This document shows positions 48,269-58,394 of a stretch of 64,000 bases of DNA, one piece after another. The position numbers and the translations under genes were made by a program. This DNA comes from Oscillospiraceae bacterium (GTDB taxonomy: Bacteria > Bacillota > Clostridia > Oscillospirales > Ruminococcaceae), in assembly GCA_031253495.1 (NCBI GenBank), contig JAIRWC010000043.1:1-64000 (forward strand). The letters run 5' to 3'. Numbering within the stretch: the stretch's first letter is position 1; the number at the start of each line of letters is the position of its first letter. The notes under the pieces are model-generated. The model saw only the letters and a program-made list of their open reading frames with translations. It was not told where the DNA came from and did no database searches.

Positions 48269-48396
48269 TCGTTTTCTCCCCGTATAACGTAATAGTTCAT
48301 AAATAAATCGTTTAAATTTGTTGAATTTGCCGATTTACTTTCCGCGATAAATATTATATAATTTACATTACCAGTATAAAACAGGAGCTTTCCCCG

Positions 48397-49065
48397 ATGA
48401 ATAACGATTTTCCCCGCATCATGTCCCTGCTGAGAAAAGAACGCCGCCTAAGCCAGAAACAAGCCGCGCAGGACCTCGGAATAGCGCAGGCTCTGCTCTC
48501 TCATTATGAAAAAGGCAAAAGGGAGTGCGGACTGGACTTTCTTGTAAAAGCGGCTGATTATTACGGCGTTTCAACCGATTATCTGCTGGGGCGTTCGGCG
48601 TTAAGCGACGGCACGTTTATCACGGAAAGCGATATTCCCGAAGCGGAAGCGGTCGAAAGAGCCGGCGTTGGTTTGAACAGCGTTTCCGCGACGCTTTCAA
48701 AGAAAATGATTATAAGCAGTATTGAAACCGTTTTCTCGCTTTTGGCGAAGATAAAAAACCAAAAGCTCACCGCGGCGGTGTCCGATTTCCTCACCCTTTC
48801 CGCTTACAGTTGTTTCCGCCTTACCTACCGCTTCAACCCCAAGAACGACGGCAACATCTTCGGTATAAAGGAAGAATTGGCGTTAAGGGGGGCGGAAGCG
48901 GGGCGCTCCGTTTCGGAAGGGCTTGCCGTTGCGGCGTCAAACGAAAACGCCGCCGATTCTCCGCTGATAACCACCGCGAGCCTGGAAAACGAGTATAAAC
49001 GGCAGGCGGCGGCGCTTTTAAGCCTCGTTAAAAACAGCGAACACAGTTTAAAAAAAATCTTGTAG
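48397..49065 (+). CDS. XRE-family transcriptional regulator
   Basis: A 222-residue protein with an N-terminal XRE helix-turn-helix (KERRLSQKQAAQDLGIAQAL, about 14-33; YYGVSTDYLLGRS at about 68-80) and a long helical C-terminal part of unknown ligand. Divergent from the histidine phosphatase gene. Target genes not visible. Ends in TAG. Confidence 0.85.
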   Translation: MNNDFPRIMSLLRKERRLSQKQAAQDLGIAQALLSHYEKGKRECGLDFLVKAADYYGVSTDYLLGRSALSDGTFITESDIPEAEAVERAGVGLNSVSATLSKKMIISSIETVFSLLAKIKNQKLTAAVSDFLTLSAYSCFRLTYRFNPKNDGNIFGIKEELALRGAEAGRSVSEGLAVAASNENAADSPLITTASLENEYKRQAAALLSLVKNSEHSLKKIL

Positions 49066-49083
49066 GGACGGTATAAAGCGTTC

Positions 49084-50484
49084 CTATTCTTTTTTGCGCT
49101 TCAGCATATAAATCGCCGCCACCCCCGCCCTGAAATTAAAGACTGTCGTAAGCAAAAAACCCGCGGAAAGGCTTATGTAGAAAAACGTAATATTCTCCGC
49201 GAAAATCACAACCATCCCCATTGCCGCTATTATGACCATATTTAACGTTATTTTCGGGAGTTTTAAGTCCATTAACACGATTTTGCGGGTGTCGACGGCG
49301 CGGGCGGCGAAAATTATAAGATAGCTTATAACCGTGGCGAGGGCCGCCCCTTGAATACCCATAACGGGAATAAGCAAAAAGTTCAGGATTATGTTTGAAA
49401 CGGCGCCGCCGAAAGCCGTCAGCATAGAGCGGACGGTCTTTTTTGACGCCACATAAACGCTCCCCATAAACGTGGAAAAACAGGCGAACACCACGGCGAC
49501 GACCAAAAGCGGCGAATACCTGTACACCCCCGCGAAGTCCTCGGAAGTCATTACGTCGAGCGCGGGTTTGATTAAGAGCAGTATCCCCGCCGCCATAATG
49601 TATATGGCCGATTGAAAAATATTAAAAACGTTCGTGTAAAACTGCGATATAGTGCGCGAATTTTTCTCCGTTATGGCGGACATATTCCACGCTTGGGAGA
49701 ATATAAGCGAGATTAAAACGATTATGTTGGGAATACGGTAAGCCACTTTGTAAAGCCCCGTGTAATGTTCGCCGAGTATTTCGGCTATGATGAACCCGTC
49801 GGAAGCGTTTGTTACCCACCACATAACCGTAGTGGGGATGAGGGGCAGGCTGAACCTGTACATGGAACGCCTTAAATGCTTGTTTAACCCCCAAAGGCGG
49901 AAATACCTCTTTAAGTCCGCCATATAAAAAACAAAGACAATCGAAGCCGCGTCGGCGACCACCACCGAAAGCACGTAGCCCGTTACCCCCATATTGAATC
50001 CGAGCATGAATATGAAGTTAAAGATAATGTTTACCACCGTGGTGAATATCCCGTCCAGCGCGTACAGCCTCACATACCCCGCCGAACGCGCGAACAGCGC
50101 GCAACAACTTTTTATACTGCCGGTGAACACATATAAATATATCAGCAGCGCGTAATCCTTAAGCAAATCAATCAGGGTGAGGGCGGGCGCGACCGCCGCG
50201 AACATCAGCACGCCTATTACCGTGGTGAGGAGCCCTATCGAAAAAACCTGCGACTTGTCGTATTTTTTATCCAGCCCGAACCGTATGACGGAATCGTTTA
50301 CGGAAAGGGTAACAACAGCCATGATAATGACGCTCGCGTCAACGATAATACCCATGGCGCCGTAACCGGACGTACCCAATTCGCCCGTGTAAAACCTCAT
50401 CATGACGTATACGAGGAATTTCGAACTGAACTGCCCCGCCGCGAGTATCATTGTATTTGAAGCGAGTCTTTTATACCTGTCCAT
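49084..50484 (-). CDS. Polysaccharide/oligosaccharide flippase (Wzx/MOP superfamily)
   Basis: About 466 residues with roughly 12-14 membrane helices and the MOP-superfamily layout (ILAAGQFSSKFLVYVMMRFYTG at the start). It is a lipid-linked glycan exporter by inference. The ATG at 50484 has TTGAGGAAACAA upstream; the GTG at 50508 would lie further inside tadA. It overlaps the tadA end by 14 bp and stands alone from any glycan cluster. Ends in TAG. Confidence 0.85.
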   Translation of the reverse strand: MDRYKRLASNTMILAAGQFSSKFLVYVMMRFYTGELGTSGYGAMGIIVDASVIIMAVVTLSVNDSVIRFGLDKKYDKSQVFSIGLLTTVIGVLMFAAVAPALTLIDLLKDYALLIYLYVFTGSIKSCCALFARSAGYVRLYALDGIFTTVVNIIFNFIFMLGFNMGVTGYVLSVVVADAASIVFVFYMADLKRYFRLWGLNKHLRRSMYRFSLPLIPTTVMWWVTNASDGFIIAEILGEHYTGLYKVAYRIPNIIVLISLIFSQAWNMSAITEKNSRTISQFYTNVFNIFQSAIYIMAAGILLLIKPALDVMTSEDFAGVYRYSPLLVVAVVFACFSTFMGSVYVASKKTVRSMLTAFGGAVSNIILNFLLIPVMGIQGAALATVISYLIIFAARAVDTRKIVLMDLKLPKITLNMVIIAAMGMVVIFAENITFFYISLSAGFLLTTVFNFRAGVAAIYMLKRKKE

Positions 50485-50965
50485 TTGTTTCCTCAAGGGG
50501 ATTTTCACGGATGTCCGAACGCAAATCCTCTCCGAATTTGCTTAAAAGCGCGGAGCAGTCAGTTTCAAGAACCCCTCCCCTGACCATGGGCTTATATCCG
50601 AAAGGGAAGTCGTAAACGCCGACGACCGACGTTACTGCGCCCGTTTTCGGGGCGTACGCGCCGTAAACAAGCCGTTTAAGCCGCGCCTGCATAATCGCGC
50701 CCGCGCACATCAGGCAAGGTTCAAGCGTTACATAAATCGTGCATAAATCAAGCCGCCGATTTTTTAAAAGTCCGGCGGCTTTTTCTATCGCCGTAATTTC
50801 CGCGTGACCCAACGGGGAAGCGTTGGCTTCCCTAAGATTATACCCCTCCCCTATTATCGCGCCTTCATCGTCTGCTATAACCGCGCCCACGGGGAACTCC
50901 CCGAGCGCGTACGCCTTTTCGGCGAGCGCCAGCGCCTTTGCCATGTATTCCTCGTCAAGTAACAT
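50471..50965 (-). CDS. tadA: tRNA-specific adenosine deaminase TadA
   Basis: A 164-residue zinc deaminase converting A34 to inosine in tRNA-Arg. GHAEITAIEKA gives His and the catalytic Glu; LEPCLMCAGAIMQARLKRLVYGA gives the two Cys zinc ligands and the family loop. The start sits three bases before the stop of the XRE gene, so it is co-transcribed with it. Confidence 0.93.
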   Translation of the reverse strand: MLLDEEYMAKALALAEKAYALGEFPVGAVIADDEGAIIGEGYNLREANASPLGHAEITAIEKAAGLLKNRRLDLCTIYVTLEPCLMCAGAIMQARLKRLVYGAYAPKTGAVTSVVGVYDFPFGYKPMVRGGVLETDCSALLSKFGEDLRSDIRENPLEETNGQV

Positions 50966-50967
50966 CC

Positions 50968-51366
50968 TTAACTACCGTTGCCTTTCGCCTTCGCGTCGAA
51001 ATACAGTTCCGTAACGCAAGCGTAAAGCGCCTGTTTGTCTTTTTCCGATAACGCGGCGCCGCCGAAAACCGCGCGGACTTTTTCAAGTAACGCGGCGGCT
51101 TCGGTCAAACCGCGCCCTTCCGATTCGGCGTAATAAAAAAACCTTTCCTCGCTGCCAAGGATAAGATTTTGCTTGTCGTTAAGCAAAAATTCCGGCTCAA
51201 CCGATAAGAAGCCCGCCATTTTTTTCAGAATGTTTGCCCGCGGGGTTCTCGCGCCGGAAATGTAATTCGCGAGGGCGCGGTAGGTAATGCCCGTTTCCCC
51301 CGCGAAATCGGTTTTGCTCATGCCTTTCCTGCGTATGAGAATCTCAAGTTTTTCAGATAAAGTCAT
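50968..51366 (-). CDS. XRE-family transcriptional regulator
   Basis: About 132 residues from the ATG at 51366: TLSEKLEILIRRKGMSKTDF, then the helix-turn-helix TGITYRALANYISGART. The rest is helical and unrecognised. The upstream extension of the ORF overlaps the promoter and is not translated. Its promoter faces the argG promoter across about 110 bp, so it could act on argG, but no operator is proven. Confidence 0.85.
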   Translation of the reverse strand: MTLSEKLEILIRRKGMSKTDFAGETGITYRALANYISGARTPRANILKKMAGFLSVEPEFLLNDKQNLILGSEERFFYYAESEGRGLTEAAALLEKVRAVFGGAALSEKDKQALYACVTELYFDAKAKGNGS

Positions 51367-51393
51367 AATAATATACCCCGTCATTCTTGTTAT

Positions 51394-51422
51394 ATTATAC
51401 GCGTGAACAGCCATTCTGTCAA
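51394..51422 (-). promoter_or_regulatory. Consensus promoter of the XRE-tadA unit
   Basis: Minus strand TTGACA (51422-51417), 17 bp, TATAAT (51399-51394), just before the ATG at 51366. Confidence 0.88.
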
Positions 51423-51511
51423 TGTTTCCCGAAAAATTCGGCACAATATACATATATACGTTTTATATGCATTATATAGCGCATATTATACAGGGCGACG
51501 AATATTTTTTC

Positions 51512-51539
51512 TTGACAAACGCGAAATTCCGCGTATAAT
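51512..51539 (+). promoter_or_regulatory. Promoter of the arginine operon
   Basis: TTGACA (51512-51517), 16 bp, TATAAT (51534-51539). The AT-rich stretch just upstream (51450-51490) has several TATATGCATTATA-like short palindromes that could be operator sites; no canonical ArgR box was recognised. Confidence 0.85.
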
Positions 51540-51572
51540 AAAACAAATAGACTGCTATAAGGGAGATTGACA

Positions 51573-52793
51573 ATGTTAAAGAAAATCGTGCTGGCTTATT
51601 CGGGGGGGCTTGACACCTCGATAATCATTCCGTGGCTTAAGGAAACCTACGGCGGGTGCGAAGTTATCTGCATGGCGGCTAACGTCGGGCAGGACGCCGA
51701 GCTTGACGGCTTGGAGGAGCGGGCGTTGAAAACGGGCGCGTCGAAGTTGTATATAGAGGATATTCAAGACGAGTTTGTGGGCGATTTTATCTTTCCGACG
51801 CTTAAAATGGGGGCGAAGTACGAGGGTTATCTTCTCGGAACGTCGTTCGCCCGCCCGGTTATCGCCAAAAGGCTTGTGGAAATCGCCAAAAAGGAGAACG
51901 CCGACGCGGTTTGCCACGGTTGCACGGGAAAGGGCAACGACCAAGTGCGGTTCGAGCTGACGGTCAAGGCGTTGGCGCCCGAGCTTAAAATAATCGCGCC
52001 GTGGCGGCTGTGGGATATAAGAAGCCGCGAACAGGAAATCGACTACGCCGAAAAGCGCGGCGTTCCTTTGAAGATTAACCGCGAGACCAACTATTCCAAG
52101 GACATGAACCTTTGGCACTTATCGCACGAGGGGTTGGACTTGGAAAAACCCGAGAACGAGCCGAATTACAACAAGGAGGGGTTCCTTGAGTTAAGCGTTT
52201 CCCCCGAAAACGCGCCCGACAAGGCGGTTTACGTCACAATCGGGTTTGAGAAGGGGGTTCCCGTATCGCTGAACGGCGAAAAGATGAACGGCGTCAAGCT
52301 TATTCGCGCGCTCAACAAAATCGGCGGCGAAAACGGTATAGGGTTATTCGACGTGGTGGAGAACCGCCTTGTCGGAATGAAGTCGCGCGGAGTTTACGAA
52401 ACTCCCGGCGGAACGGTTTTGTACCACGCGCACGAGGTTTTGGAAACGATTTGCTTAGACAAGGAAACCGCGCATTACAAGTCGCTGATGGCTTTGAAGT
52501 ACGCCGAACTCGTCTACAACGGGCAATGGTACACCCCGCTAAGGGCGGCAATGGACGCTTTCGCCGACAAAACGCAGGAAACCGTCACGGGCGAGGTTAA
52601 GCTAAAGCTATACAAGGGCAACATTATCAACGCGGGGGTAACTTCGCCGCATACGCTCTACAGCGAAGATTTTGCGAGCTTCGGCGAAGACGACGTTTAC
52701 AACCACAAAGACGCGGAGGGGTTCATTAACCTATTCGGGTTACCGCTAAAGGTTAAGGCGTTGTTGGACAAAGAGAGGGGCAATAATGTCTGA
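51573..52793 (+). CDS. argG: Argininosuccinate synthase
   Basis: A 406-residue ArgG that joins citrulline and aspartate with ATP. The P-loop is [19 protein letters not shown], with [15 protein letters not shown] (citrulline/aspartate site) and the [14 protein letters not shown] segment. The ATG at 51573 has GGGAG upstream. First gene of the argGHCJBDF run. The stop overlaps the argH start. Confidence 0.96.
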   Translation: MLKKIVLAYSGGLDTSIIIPWLKETYGGCEVICMAANVGQDAELDGLEERALKTGASKLYIEDIQDEFVGDFIFPTLKMGAKYEGYLLGTSFARPVIAKRLVEIAKKENADAVCHGCTGKGNDQVRFELTVKALAPELKIIAPWRLWDIRSREQEIDYAEKRGVPLKINRETNYSKDMNLWHLSHEGLDLEKPENEPNYNKEGFLELSVSPENAPDKAVYVTIGFEKGVPVSLNGEKMNGVKLIRALNKIGGENGIGLFDVVENRLVGMKSRGVYETPGGTVLYHAHEVLETICLDKETAHYKSLMALKYAELVYNGQWYTPLRAAMDAFADKTQETVTGEVKLKLYKGNIINAGVTSPHTLYSEDFASFGEDDVYNHKDAEGFINLFGLPLKVKALLDKERGNNV

Positions 52794-54180
52794 TAAACTT
52801 TGGGCGGGGCGATTTTCCAAGGAAACCGACAAAGAAGTAGACGCGTTTAATTCGTCTATATCTTTTGACAAGAAAATGGTTTACGAAGATATTGCAGGCA
52901 GTATCGCCCACGCGAGAATGCTCGGCAAGCAGTCGATTATTTCCGAAACCGACAGCAAAGAGATTATAGACGGTCTTGAAATAATTTGGCAGGCTCTAAA
53001 AAATAAAGAATTAAAAATCGACGACGAAGCCGAAGATATTCATATGTTTATCGAGGCTGAACTTACAAGGCGGATTGGCGACGCGGGGAAAAAACTGCAC
53101 ACGGCGCGTTCGCGAAACGACCAAGTAGCCACGGATTTGCGGCTTCATTTGAATTCTTGTTGCTTGTTTATAAACCTTTTGCTTTCCGAACTTATAAAAG
53201 CGCTTTGCGATATTTCCGAAAATCACACCGAAACAATTATGCCGGGTTATACCCATTTGCAAAGGGCGCAGCCGATTACCTTCGCGCACCACCTAATGGC
53301 TTACGCCCAAATGTTTGTGCGCGACAAGGAACGGCTCGGCGACGCGGTTAAGCGAATGATGTCCGAATGTCCGCTCGGAAGCGGCGCGTTGGCGGGGACG
53401 ACTTTCCCAATCGACCGCGAAGCGACGGCCAAAGAACTGGGGTTCTTAAAGCCGTGCGCCAATTCCCTCGACGGCGTTTCCGACCGGGATTTTTGCGTGG
53501 AAATCGCGGGTGCGCTGTCGCTTATAATGGTTCACCTGTCGCGGTTTTCGGAAGAGATTATTCTGTGGTGTTCGTGGGAGTTTAAGTTTATAGAACTTGA
53601 CGACGCCTACGCGACGGGTTCAAGCATTATGCCGCAGAAGAAAAACCCCGATGTCGCCGAGCTTGTACGCGGGAAGTCGGCGCGGGTGTTCGGGGATTTG
53701 CAGACGCTTTTGACGGTCATGAAGGGGTTGCCGCTTGCCTACAACAAGGATATGCAGGAGGACAAAGAGGCGATTTTCGACGCGGTTGATACGGTGTGTT
53801 TGTGTCTTAGAACATTTACTCTGATGCTGAAAACAATGACGGTTAATAAGGAAAATATGCGGGTTGCGGCGGCTAAGGGCTTTATCAACGCCACCGACTG
53901 CGCCGATTATCTTGTCGGAAAGGGCATGGCGTTCCGCGACGCTTATAAAATCACAGGGGAGCTTGTGGCTCGTTGCGTTAAATACAACACCGATTTGGAA
54001 AATCTGCCGATTGAAAAGTATAAACAGGAATCGGAACTGTTCGGCGGCGACATTTACGAAGCCTTGAATCTTGAAACCTGCGTGGCGAAGCGTTCAAGCT
54101 ACGGCGGGTCCGCCCCCGAACAAGTGAGGAAGCAAACGGAAATGGTGCGGGAAAGATTGGAGCAATGGAAAAAACAATAG
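52786..54180 (+). CDS. argH: Argininosuccinate lyase
   Basis: A 464-residue lyase of the fumarase superfamily, splitting argininosuccinate to arginine and fumarate. The signature [19 protein letters not shown] and the catalytic [16 protein letters not shown] and [13 protein letters not shown] segments are complete. It overlaps argG by 8 bp and argC by 16 bp. Ends in TAG, but the downstream argC overlaps so no Pyl reading is implied. Confidence 0.96.
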   Translation: MSDKLWAGRFSKETDKEVDAFNSSISFDKKMVYEDIAGSIAHARMLGKQSIISETDSKEIIDGLEIIWQALKNKELKIDDEAEDIHMFIEAELTRRIGDAGKKLHTARSRNDQVATDLRLHLNSCCLFINLLLSELIKALCDISENHTETIMPGYTHLQRAQPITFAHHLMAYAQMFVRDKERLGDAVKRMMSECPLGSGALAGTTFPIDREATAKELGFLKPCANSLDGVSDRDFCVEIAGALSLIMVHLSRFSEEIILWCSWEFKFIELDDAYATGSSIMPQKKNPDVAELVRGKSARVFGDLQTLLTVMKGLPLAYNKDMQEDKEAIFDAVDTVCLCLRTFTLMLKTMTVNKENMRVAAAKGFINATDCADYLVGKGMAFRDAYKITGELVARCVKYNTDLENLPIEKYKQESELFGGDIYEALNLETCVAKRSSYGGSAPEQVRKQTEMVRERLEQWKKQ

Positions 54181-55079
54181 TTTATATCGACGGCGAAGCG
54201 GGAACCACGGGCTTGAAAATCCGCGAACGTCTCGAACGGCGCGGCGACGTCGAACTTCTCACAATCCCGCCCGAACTGCATAAGGACGTTGACGAGCGAA
54301 AACGCCTGCTCAACGCCGCGGAATTTGTGTTCCTGTGCCTGCCCGACGACGCGGCGCGGGAAGCGGTTTCGCTTATCGACAACCCCGAAACCCGCGTCAT
54401 TGACGCTTCCACCGCCCACAGAACCTGCAAGGGCTGGGTTTACGGCTTGCCGGAACTTTCGGCTGAGCAGGAAAAAGAAATCCGCGTTTCCAAACGGGTG
54501 GCCGTCCCCGGATGTTACGCGACGGGATTTATCGCGTTGGTTCAACCATTGGTTAAAGCCGGAATTATTCCGCCCGATTACCCCGTGAGCGCGTATGCCG
54601 TTTCGGGTTACAGCGGCGGCGGGAAAGCGGCGATTTTTGAGTACGAAAACCCCGACCGTCCTCCCGAATTAAGCGGAGCGAGGCTGTACGCGCTTTCGCA
54701 GGAGCATAAGCACCTCCCCGAAATGCAGAAAATCTGCGGATTAAAACATACCCCGATGTTCAACCCGATAATTGACGATTTTTACAGCGGGATGGTCGTG
54801 TGCGTACCCTTGCAAATCCGAACGCTGCCGAAAGAATACTCGGTTTCGGATATACTGCGCGCGTACAAGTCCCGTTATCCCGAAAACGGACGGGTGAGGG
54901 TAATTGAGGATTACGACGGCGCGTTCCTCGCGTCTAACGCGTTAAGCGGTTCCGACGATATTGAGCTTTTCGCGTTCGGCAACGGTGAGAAAATTCTGTC
55001 GGTCGCGCGGCTTGACAACCTCGGCAAAGGCGCTTCCGGCGCGGCGGTTCAATGCTTTGAACTGATGAGAAAAAATTAG
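54165..55079 (+). CDS. argC: N-acetyl-gamma-glutamyl-phosphate reductase, type 2
   Basis: A 304-residue ArgC of the short type 2 class. Start [19 protein letters not shown] is the NADP-binding loop, VAVPGCYATGF holds the catalytic Cys and SGYSGGGKAAI follows. It reduces N-acetylglutamyl phosphate to the semialdehyde. Overlaps argH. Ends in TAG. Confidence 0.95.
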   Translation: MEKTIVYIDGEAGTTGLKIRERLERRGDVELLTIPPELHKDVDERKRLLNAAEFVFLCLPDDAAREAVSLIDNPETRVIDASTAHRTCKGWVYGLPELSAEQEKEIRVSKRVAVPGCYATGFIALVQPLVKAGIIPPDYPVSAYAVSGYSGGGKAAIFEYENPDRPPELSGARLYALSQEHKHLPEMQKICGLKHTPMFNPIIDDFYSGMVVCVPLQIRTLPKEYSVSDILRAYKSRYPENGRVRVIEDYDGAFLASNALSGSDDIELFAFGNGEKILSVARLDNLGKGASGAAVQCFELMRKN

Positions 55080-55088
55080 GAGAAAACA

Positions 55089-56327
55089 ATGGTTACATTC
55101 GACGGATTTATTCCCGCCGACGGCGGCGTCTGCGCCGCGAAGGGCTTTACCGCGGGCGGCGTTAATATAGGCGTGAAAAAAGGTTCCGAGAAAAAGGACC
55201 TCGCGCTCGTTTACTGCGTGAAGAAATGCGCCGCCGCCGCCGTTTACACCACTAACAAGGTTCAGGGCGCGCCGATTACGGTTACAAAAAGGAATTTGGA
55301 ATCGACAAAGGGGTACGCGCGGGCGATTGTCGCCAATTCGGGCAACGCCAACACCTGCAACCCCAACGGCGTTGAAATCGCCGAGAAGATATGCAAGTTG
55401 ACGGCGGAAACGCTCCGCATTGAGAAAGAAGACGTGATTATCGCTTCCACGGGGGTAATCGGGCAACCGCTGTCTTTCGAGCCTTTTGAAACGGGGCTTC
55501 CCGTCCTTGCCGCCGAAATCAGCGAATTGGGCGGCGACAGCGCCTGCGACGCGATTATGACGACCGATACGTTCAGAAAACAGTTCGCGGTGGAGTTTGA
55601 GCTTGGCGGCGTAAAATGTTCTTTGGGCGGCATAAGCAAGGGGAGCGGCATGATTAACCCCAATATGGCGACGCTACTCGCTTTTATAACAACCGACGCA
55701 AATATAAGCGTTGAAATGCTTAAAACGGCGTTAAACGTGGTAAATTCGGTAACGTATAACATGGTGTGCGTGGACGGGGACACCTCGACCAACGACATGG
55801 TCTGCGTGATGGCGTCGGGGCTGGCGGGAAACAAAGAGATTGTTTCGGAGGACGCGGATTATGAAATTTTTGTCAACGCCTTATACGCCGTAATGGTGAA
55901 CCTCGCGCGTGAAACGGCTCGCGACGGCGAGGGCGCGACCAAGTTGCTTGAATGTATTGTGCGCGGCGCGCCCGACGAGGAAGTTGCGAAATCCGTCGCG
56001 AAATCGGTAATATCGAGCAATCTTTTTAAGGCGGCAATGAGCGCGGCTGACGCGAACTGGGGCAGAATATTATGCGCGATTGGCTACGCCGAGGGCGGGT
56101 TTGACATAAGCAAGACCGAAGTCGAGCTTGCCTCGTCTTACGGGAGAATAACGGTCTGCAAAAACGGGGCGGGGGTTTCCTTTTCCGAGGAAGAGGCGTT
56201 TAAACTGCTTTCCGAGGACGAAATACGCATATACGTCGATTTGCGTTCCGGCGAGGGCGAAGCGGTGGCGTGGGGATGCGACCTAACCGGGGAATATGTG
56301 AAAATTAACGCCAATTATCGGTCTTAA
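55089..56327 (+). CDS. argJ: Bifunctional ornithine acetyltransferase/N-acetylglutamate synthase
   Basis: A 412-residue ArgJ. The autoproteolysis site is in KGSGMINPNMATLLAF, cleaved before the Thr nucleophile. FVANSGNANTC-type segment (here IVANSGNANTC) and DGDTSTNDM are also present. It recycles the acetyl group from N-acetylornithine to glutamate and starts the cycle. 10 bp after argC. Confidence 0.95.
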   Translation: MVTFDGFIPADGGVCAAKGFTAGGVNIGVKKGSEKKDLALVYCVKKCAAAAVYTTNKVQGAPITVTKRNLESTKGYARAIVANSGNANTCNPNGVEIAEKICKLTAETLRIEKEDVIIASTGVIGQPLSFEPFETGLPVLAAEISELGGDSACDAIMTTDTFRKQFAVEFELGGVKCSLGGISKGSGMINPNMATLLAFITTDANISVEMLKTALNVVNSVTYNMVCVDGDTSTNDMVCVMASGLAGNKEIVSEDADYEIFVNALYAVMVNLARETARDGEGATKLLECIVRGAPDEEVAKSVAKSVISSNLFKAAMSAADANWGRILCAIGYAEGGFDISKTEVELASSYGRITVCKNGAGVSFSEEEAFKLLSEDEIRIYVDLRSGEGEAVAWGCDLTGEYVKINANYRS

Positions 56328-56342
56328 TTTATGGGGAGCGGT

Positions 56343-57200
56343 ATGACTGACAATATTACAAGGGCTAACGTCCTCATCGAGGCTTTGCCTTATATTCAGC
56401 AGTATTACGGAAAAGTCGTCGTGGTTAAATACGGCGGGAACGCCATGACCGACGAAACGCTTAAGCAGGCGGTTATGTCCGACATTGTGCTTTTATCCCT
56501 TTTGGGAATAAAAATCGTGCTGGTTCACGGCGGCGGTCCCGAAATAAACGCGATGCTTAAAAAAATCGGAAAAGAAACGAAATTCATCAACGGCTTGAGA
56601 CACACCGATAAAGAAACCGCCGACATAGTCCAAATGGCGCTTTGCGGTAAGGTCAACAAGGATTTGGTGGAGCTCTTGCGTTCACACAAGGGAAAAGCCA
56701 TAGGATTATGCGGTCTTGACAACGGGTTGCTGGAAGCGAAGCAGTTAAGCGAGGAGTTAGGGTATGTGGGGGAAATAACGAAGGTAAACCCGGAAATTAT
56801 CATCACCACCCTAAAAAACGGCTACATCCCCGTAATCGCGACGGTCGCCGCTCCCAATGACAAAAACGGCGCGGTCTATAACGTGAACGCCGACACGGCG
56901 GCTTCACGCATTGCCGCCGACACGGGCGCGGACAACCTTATACTGATGACCGACGTTAAGGGGATACTGCATGACAGGGGCGACGATTCAACGCTTATAC
57001 GCAATATCAAGCTGAACGAAGTGCCGCTTTTAAAGAAATGCGGGGTTATCTCCGGCGGTATGCTCCCGAAAATAGACTGTTGCGTGGAAGCCGTGCGCCG
57101 CGGGGTGAAAAAAGCCAACATTATCGACGGGAGAATCCCACATTCGATTTTGCTTGAACTGCTTACCGACAAAGGCGCGGGCACTATGATTGTAAAATAA
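56343..57200 (+). CDS. argB: Acetylglutamate kinase
   Basis: About 285 residues of the amino acid kinase fold. VVVKYGGNAM and IVLVHGGGPEIN near the N-terminus, then GYIPVIATVA and the closing SGGMLPKIDCCVEAVRRGV. Phosphorylates N-acetylglutamate; enzymes of this cyclic pathway are usually arginine-inhibited. The ATG at 56343 with GGGGAG upstream is preferred over 56331. Confidence 0.94.
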   Translation: MTDNITRANVLIEALPYIQQYYGKVVVVKYGGNAMTDETLKQAVMSDIVLLSLLGIKIVLVHGGGPEINAMLKKIGKETKFINGLRHTDKETADIVQMALCGKVNKDLVELLRSHKGKAIGLCGLDNGLLEAKQLSEELGYVGEITKVNPEIIITTLKNGYIPVIATVAAPNDKNGAVYNVNADTAASRIAADTGADNLILMTDVKGILHDRGDDSTLIRNIKLNEVPLLKKCGVISGGMLPKIDCCVEAVRRGVKKANIIDGRIPHSILLELLTDKGAGTMIVK

Positions 57201-57220
57201 CGCGCGGAAAGGGTTACGCC

Positions 57221-58384
57221 ATGAACACAACCGAAAAATACGATAAATACGTCATGCGCTCCTACGGGCGGCTGCCGCTCGCGATTGAAAGCGGCAGCGG
57301 CGTTCTCGCCTTGAACGGGGACAGGGAATACGTCGACTTCGGGTCGGGAATAGGCACAAACTCGCTCGGCTACTGCGACAAGGACTGGGTTGACGCGGTG
57401 TGCGCGCAGGTTCAAGCCCTACAGCACACCTCCAACTATTACTACAACGAGGCGGGCGCGGAATTCGCCGAAAAGCTCTGCGAAGTTACCGGCTACACCA
57501 ACCTGTTCCTCGGCAATTCGGGGGCTGAGGCAAACGAGTGCGCCATTAAGATAGCCAGAAAGTACAGCTTTGATAAATACGGCAAAAACCGGCACAATAT
57601 TATCACCCTCAAAAACTCGTTCCACGGCAGAACCATTGCAACGCTTTCGGCGACGGGGCAGGAGGAATTCCACAACTACTTTTTCCCGTTCTTGGACGGG
57701 TTCGCCAACGCCGAACCCAACGACTTGGTCGACATCGCCGGAAAGCTCGGCTCGACGGTTTGCGCCGTTATGCTCGAATACATTCAGGGCGAGGGCGGGG
57801 TCTGCCCGCTCGACAAGGAGTTTGTGGATTTGGTCTACGTTCTTTGCGCCGAGAAGGATATTCTCGTAATCGCCGACGAGGTTCAGACGGGCGCGGGGCG
57901 GACGGGGAAATTCCTCTGCGGCGAACATTACGGGCACAAAGCCGACATTACCACGATGGCAAAGGGGTTATTCGGGGGGCTTCCGGGCGGGGTCTGCCTT
58001 TCGGGGGAAAAATGCGCGGGGGTTCTCACGGCGGGAACCCACGGCTCGACTTTCGGGGGGAACCCCGTAGTCATGAGCGGCGGAAAGGTTGTTCTCGACA
58101 AGGCAGCCAATCCCGAATTTTTAGCCGAAGTCGCGGCAAAGGGCGATTATATCAGGGAAAAGCTGTCGGCGTTACCCGAAGTTGTTTCCATAGACGGAAT
58201 GGGCTTAATGCTCGGCGTCACGCTCAAAACCATGAACGCCAAGGACGTTATGAAAGCGGCTCTCGACAAGGGGTTGCTCACGCTTACCGCGAAGGAAAAG
58301 CTGCGGCTTTTGCCGCCGCTTACGATTGATTACCAAAGCATAGACAAGGGGTCGTCTATCTTAACCGACATTCTGAAAGGCTGA
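57221..58384 (+). CDS. argD: Acetylornithine aminotransferase
   Basis: A 387-residue class III PLP aminotransferase. FGSGIGTNSLGY, LFLGNSGAEANECAIK and VIADEVQTGAGRTGKF are the family motifs; the PLP lysine is in TTMAKGLFGGLPGG. Converts N-acetylglutamate semialdehyde to N-acetylornithine. 20 bp after argB. Confidence 0.95.
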   Translation: MNTTEKYDKYVMRSYGRLPLAIESGSGVLALNGDREYVDFGSGIGTNSLGYCDKDWVDAVCAQVQALQHTSNYYYNEAGAEFAEKLCEVTGYTNLFLGNSGAEANECAIKIARKYSFDKYGKNRHNIITLKNSFHGRTIATLSATGQEEFHNYFFPFLDGFANAEPNDLVDIAGKLGSTVCAVMLEYIQGEGGVCPLDKEFVDLVYVLCAEKDILVIADEVQTGAGRTGKFLCGEHYGHKADITTMAKGLFGGLPGGVCLSGEKCAGVLTAGTHGSTFGGNPVVMSGGKVVLDKAANPEFLAEVAAKGDYIREKLSALPEVVSIDGMGLMLGVTLKTMNAKDVMKAALDKGLLTLTAKEKLRLLPPLTIDYQSIDKGSSILTDILKG

Positions 58385-58394
58385 AACGCGTACA

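Noticed and set aside
51450-51500. ArgR box before argG
   Set aside because: The AT-rich palindromes do not match the known ArgR consensus well enough to call.
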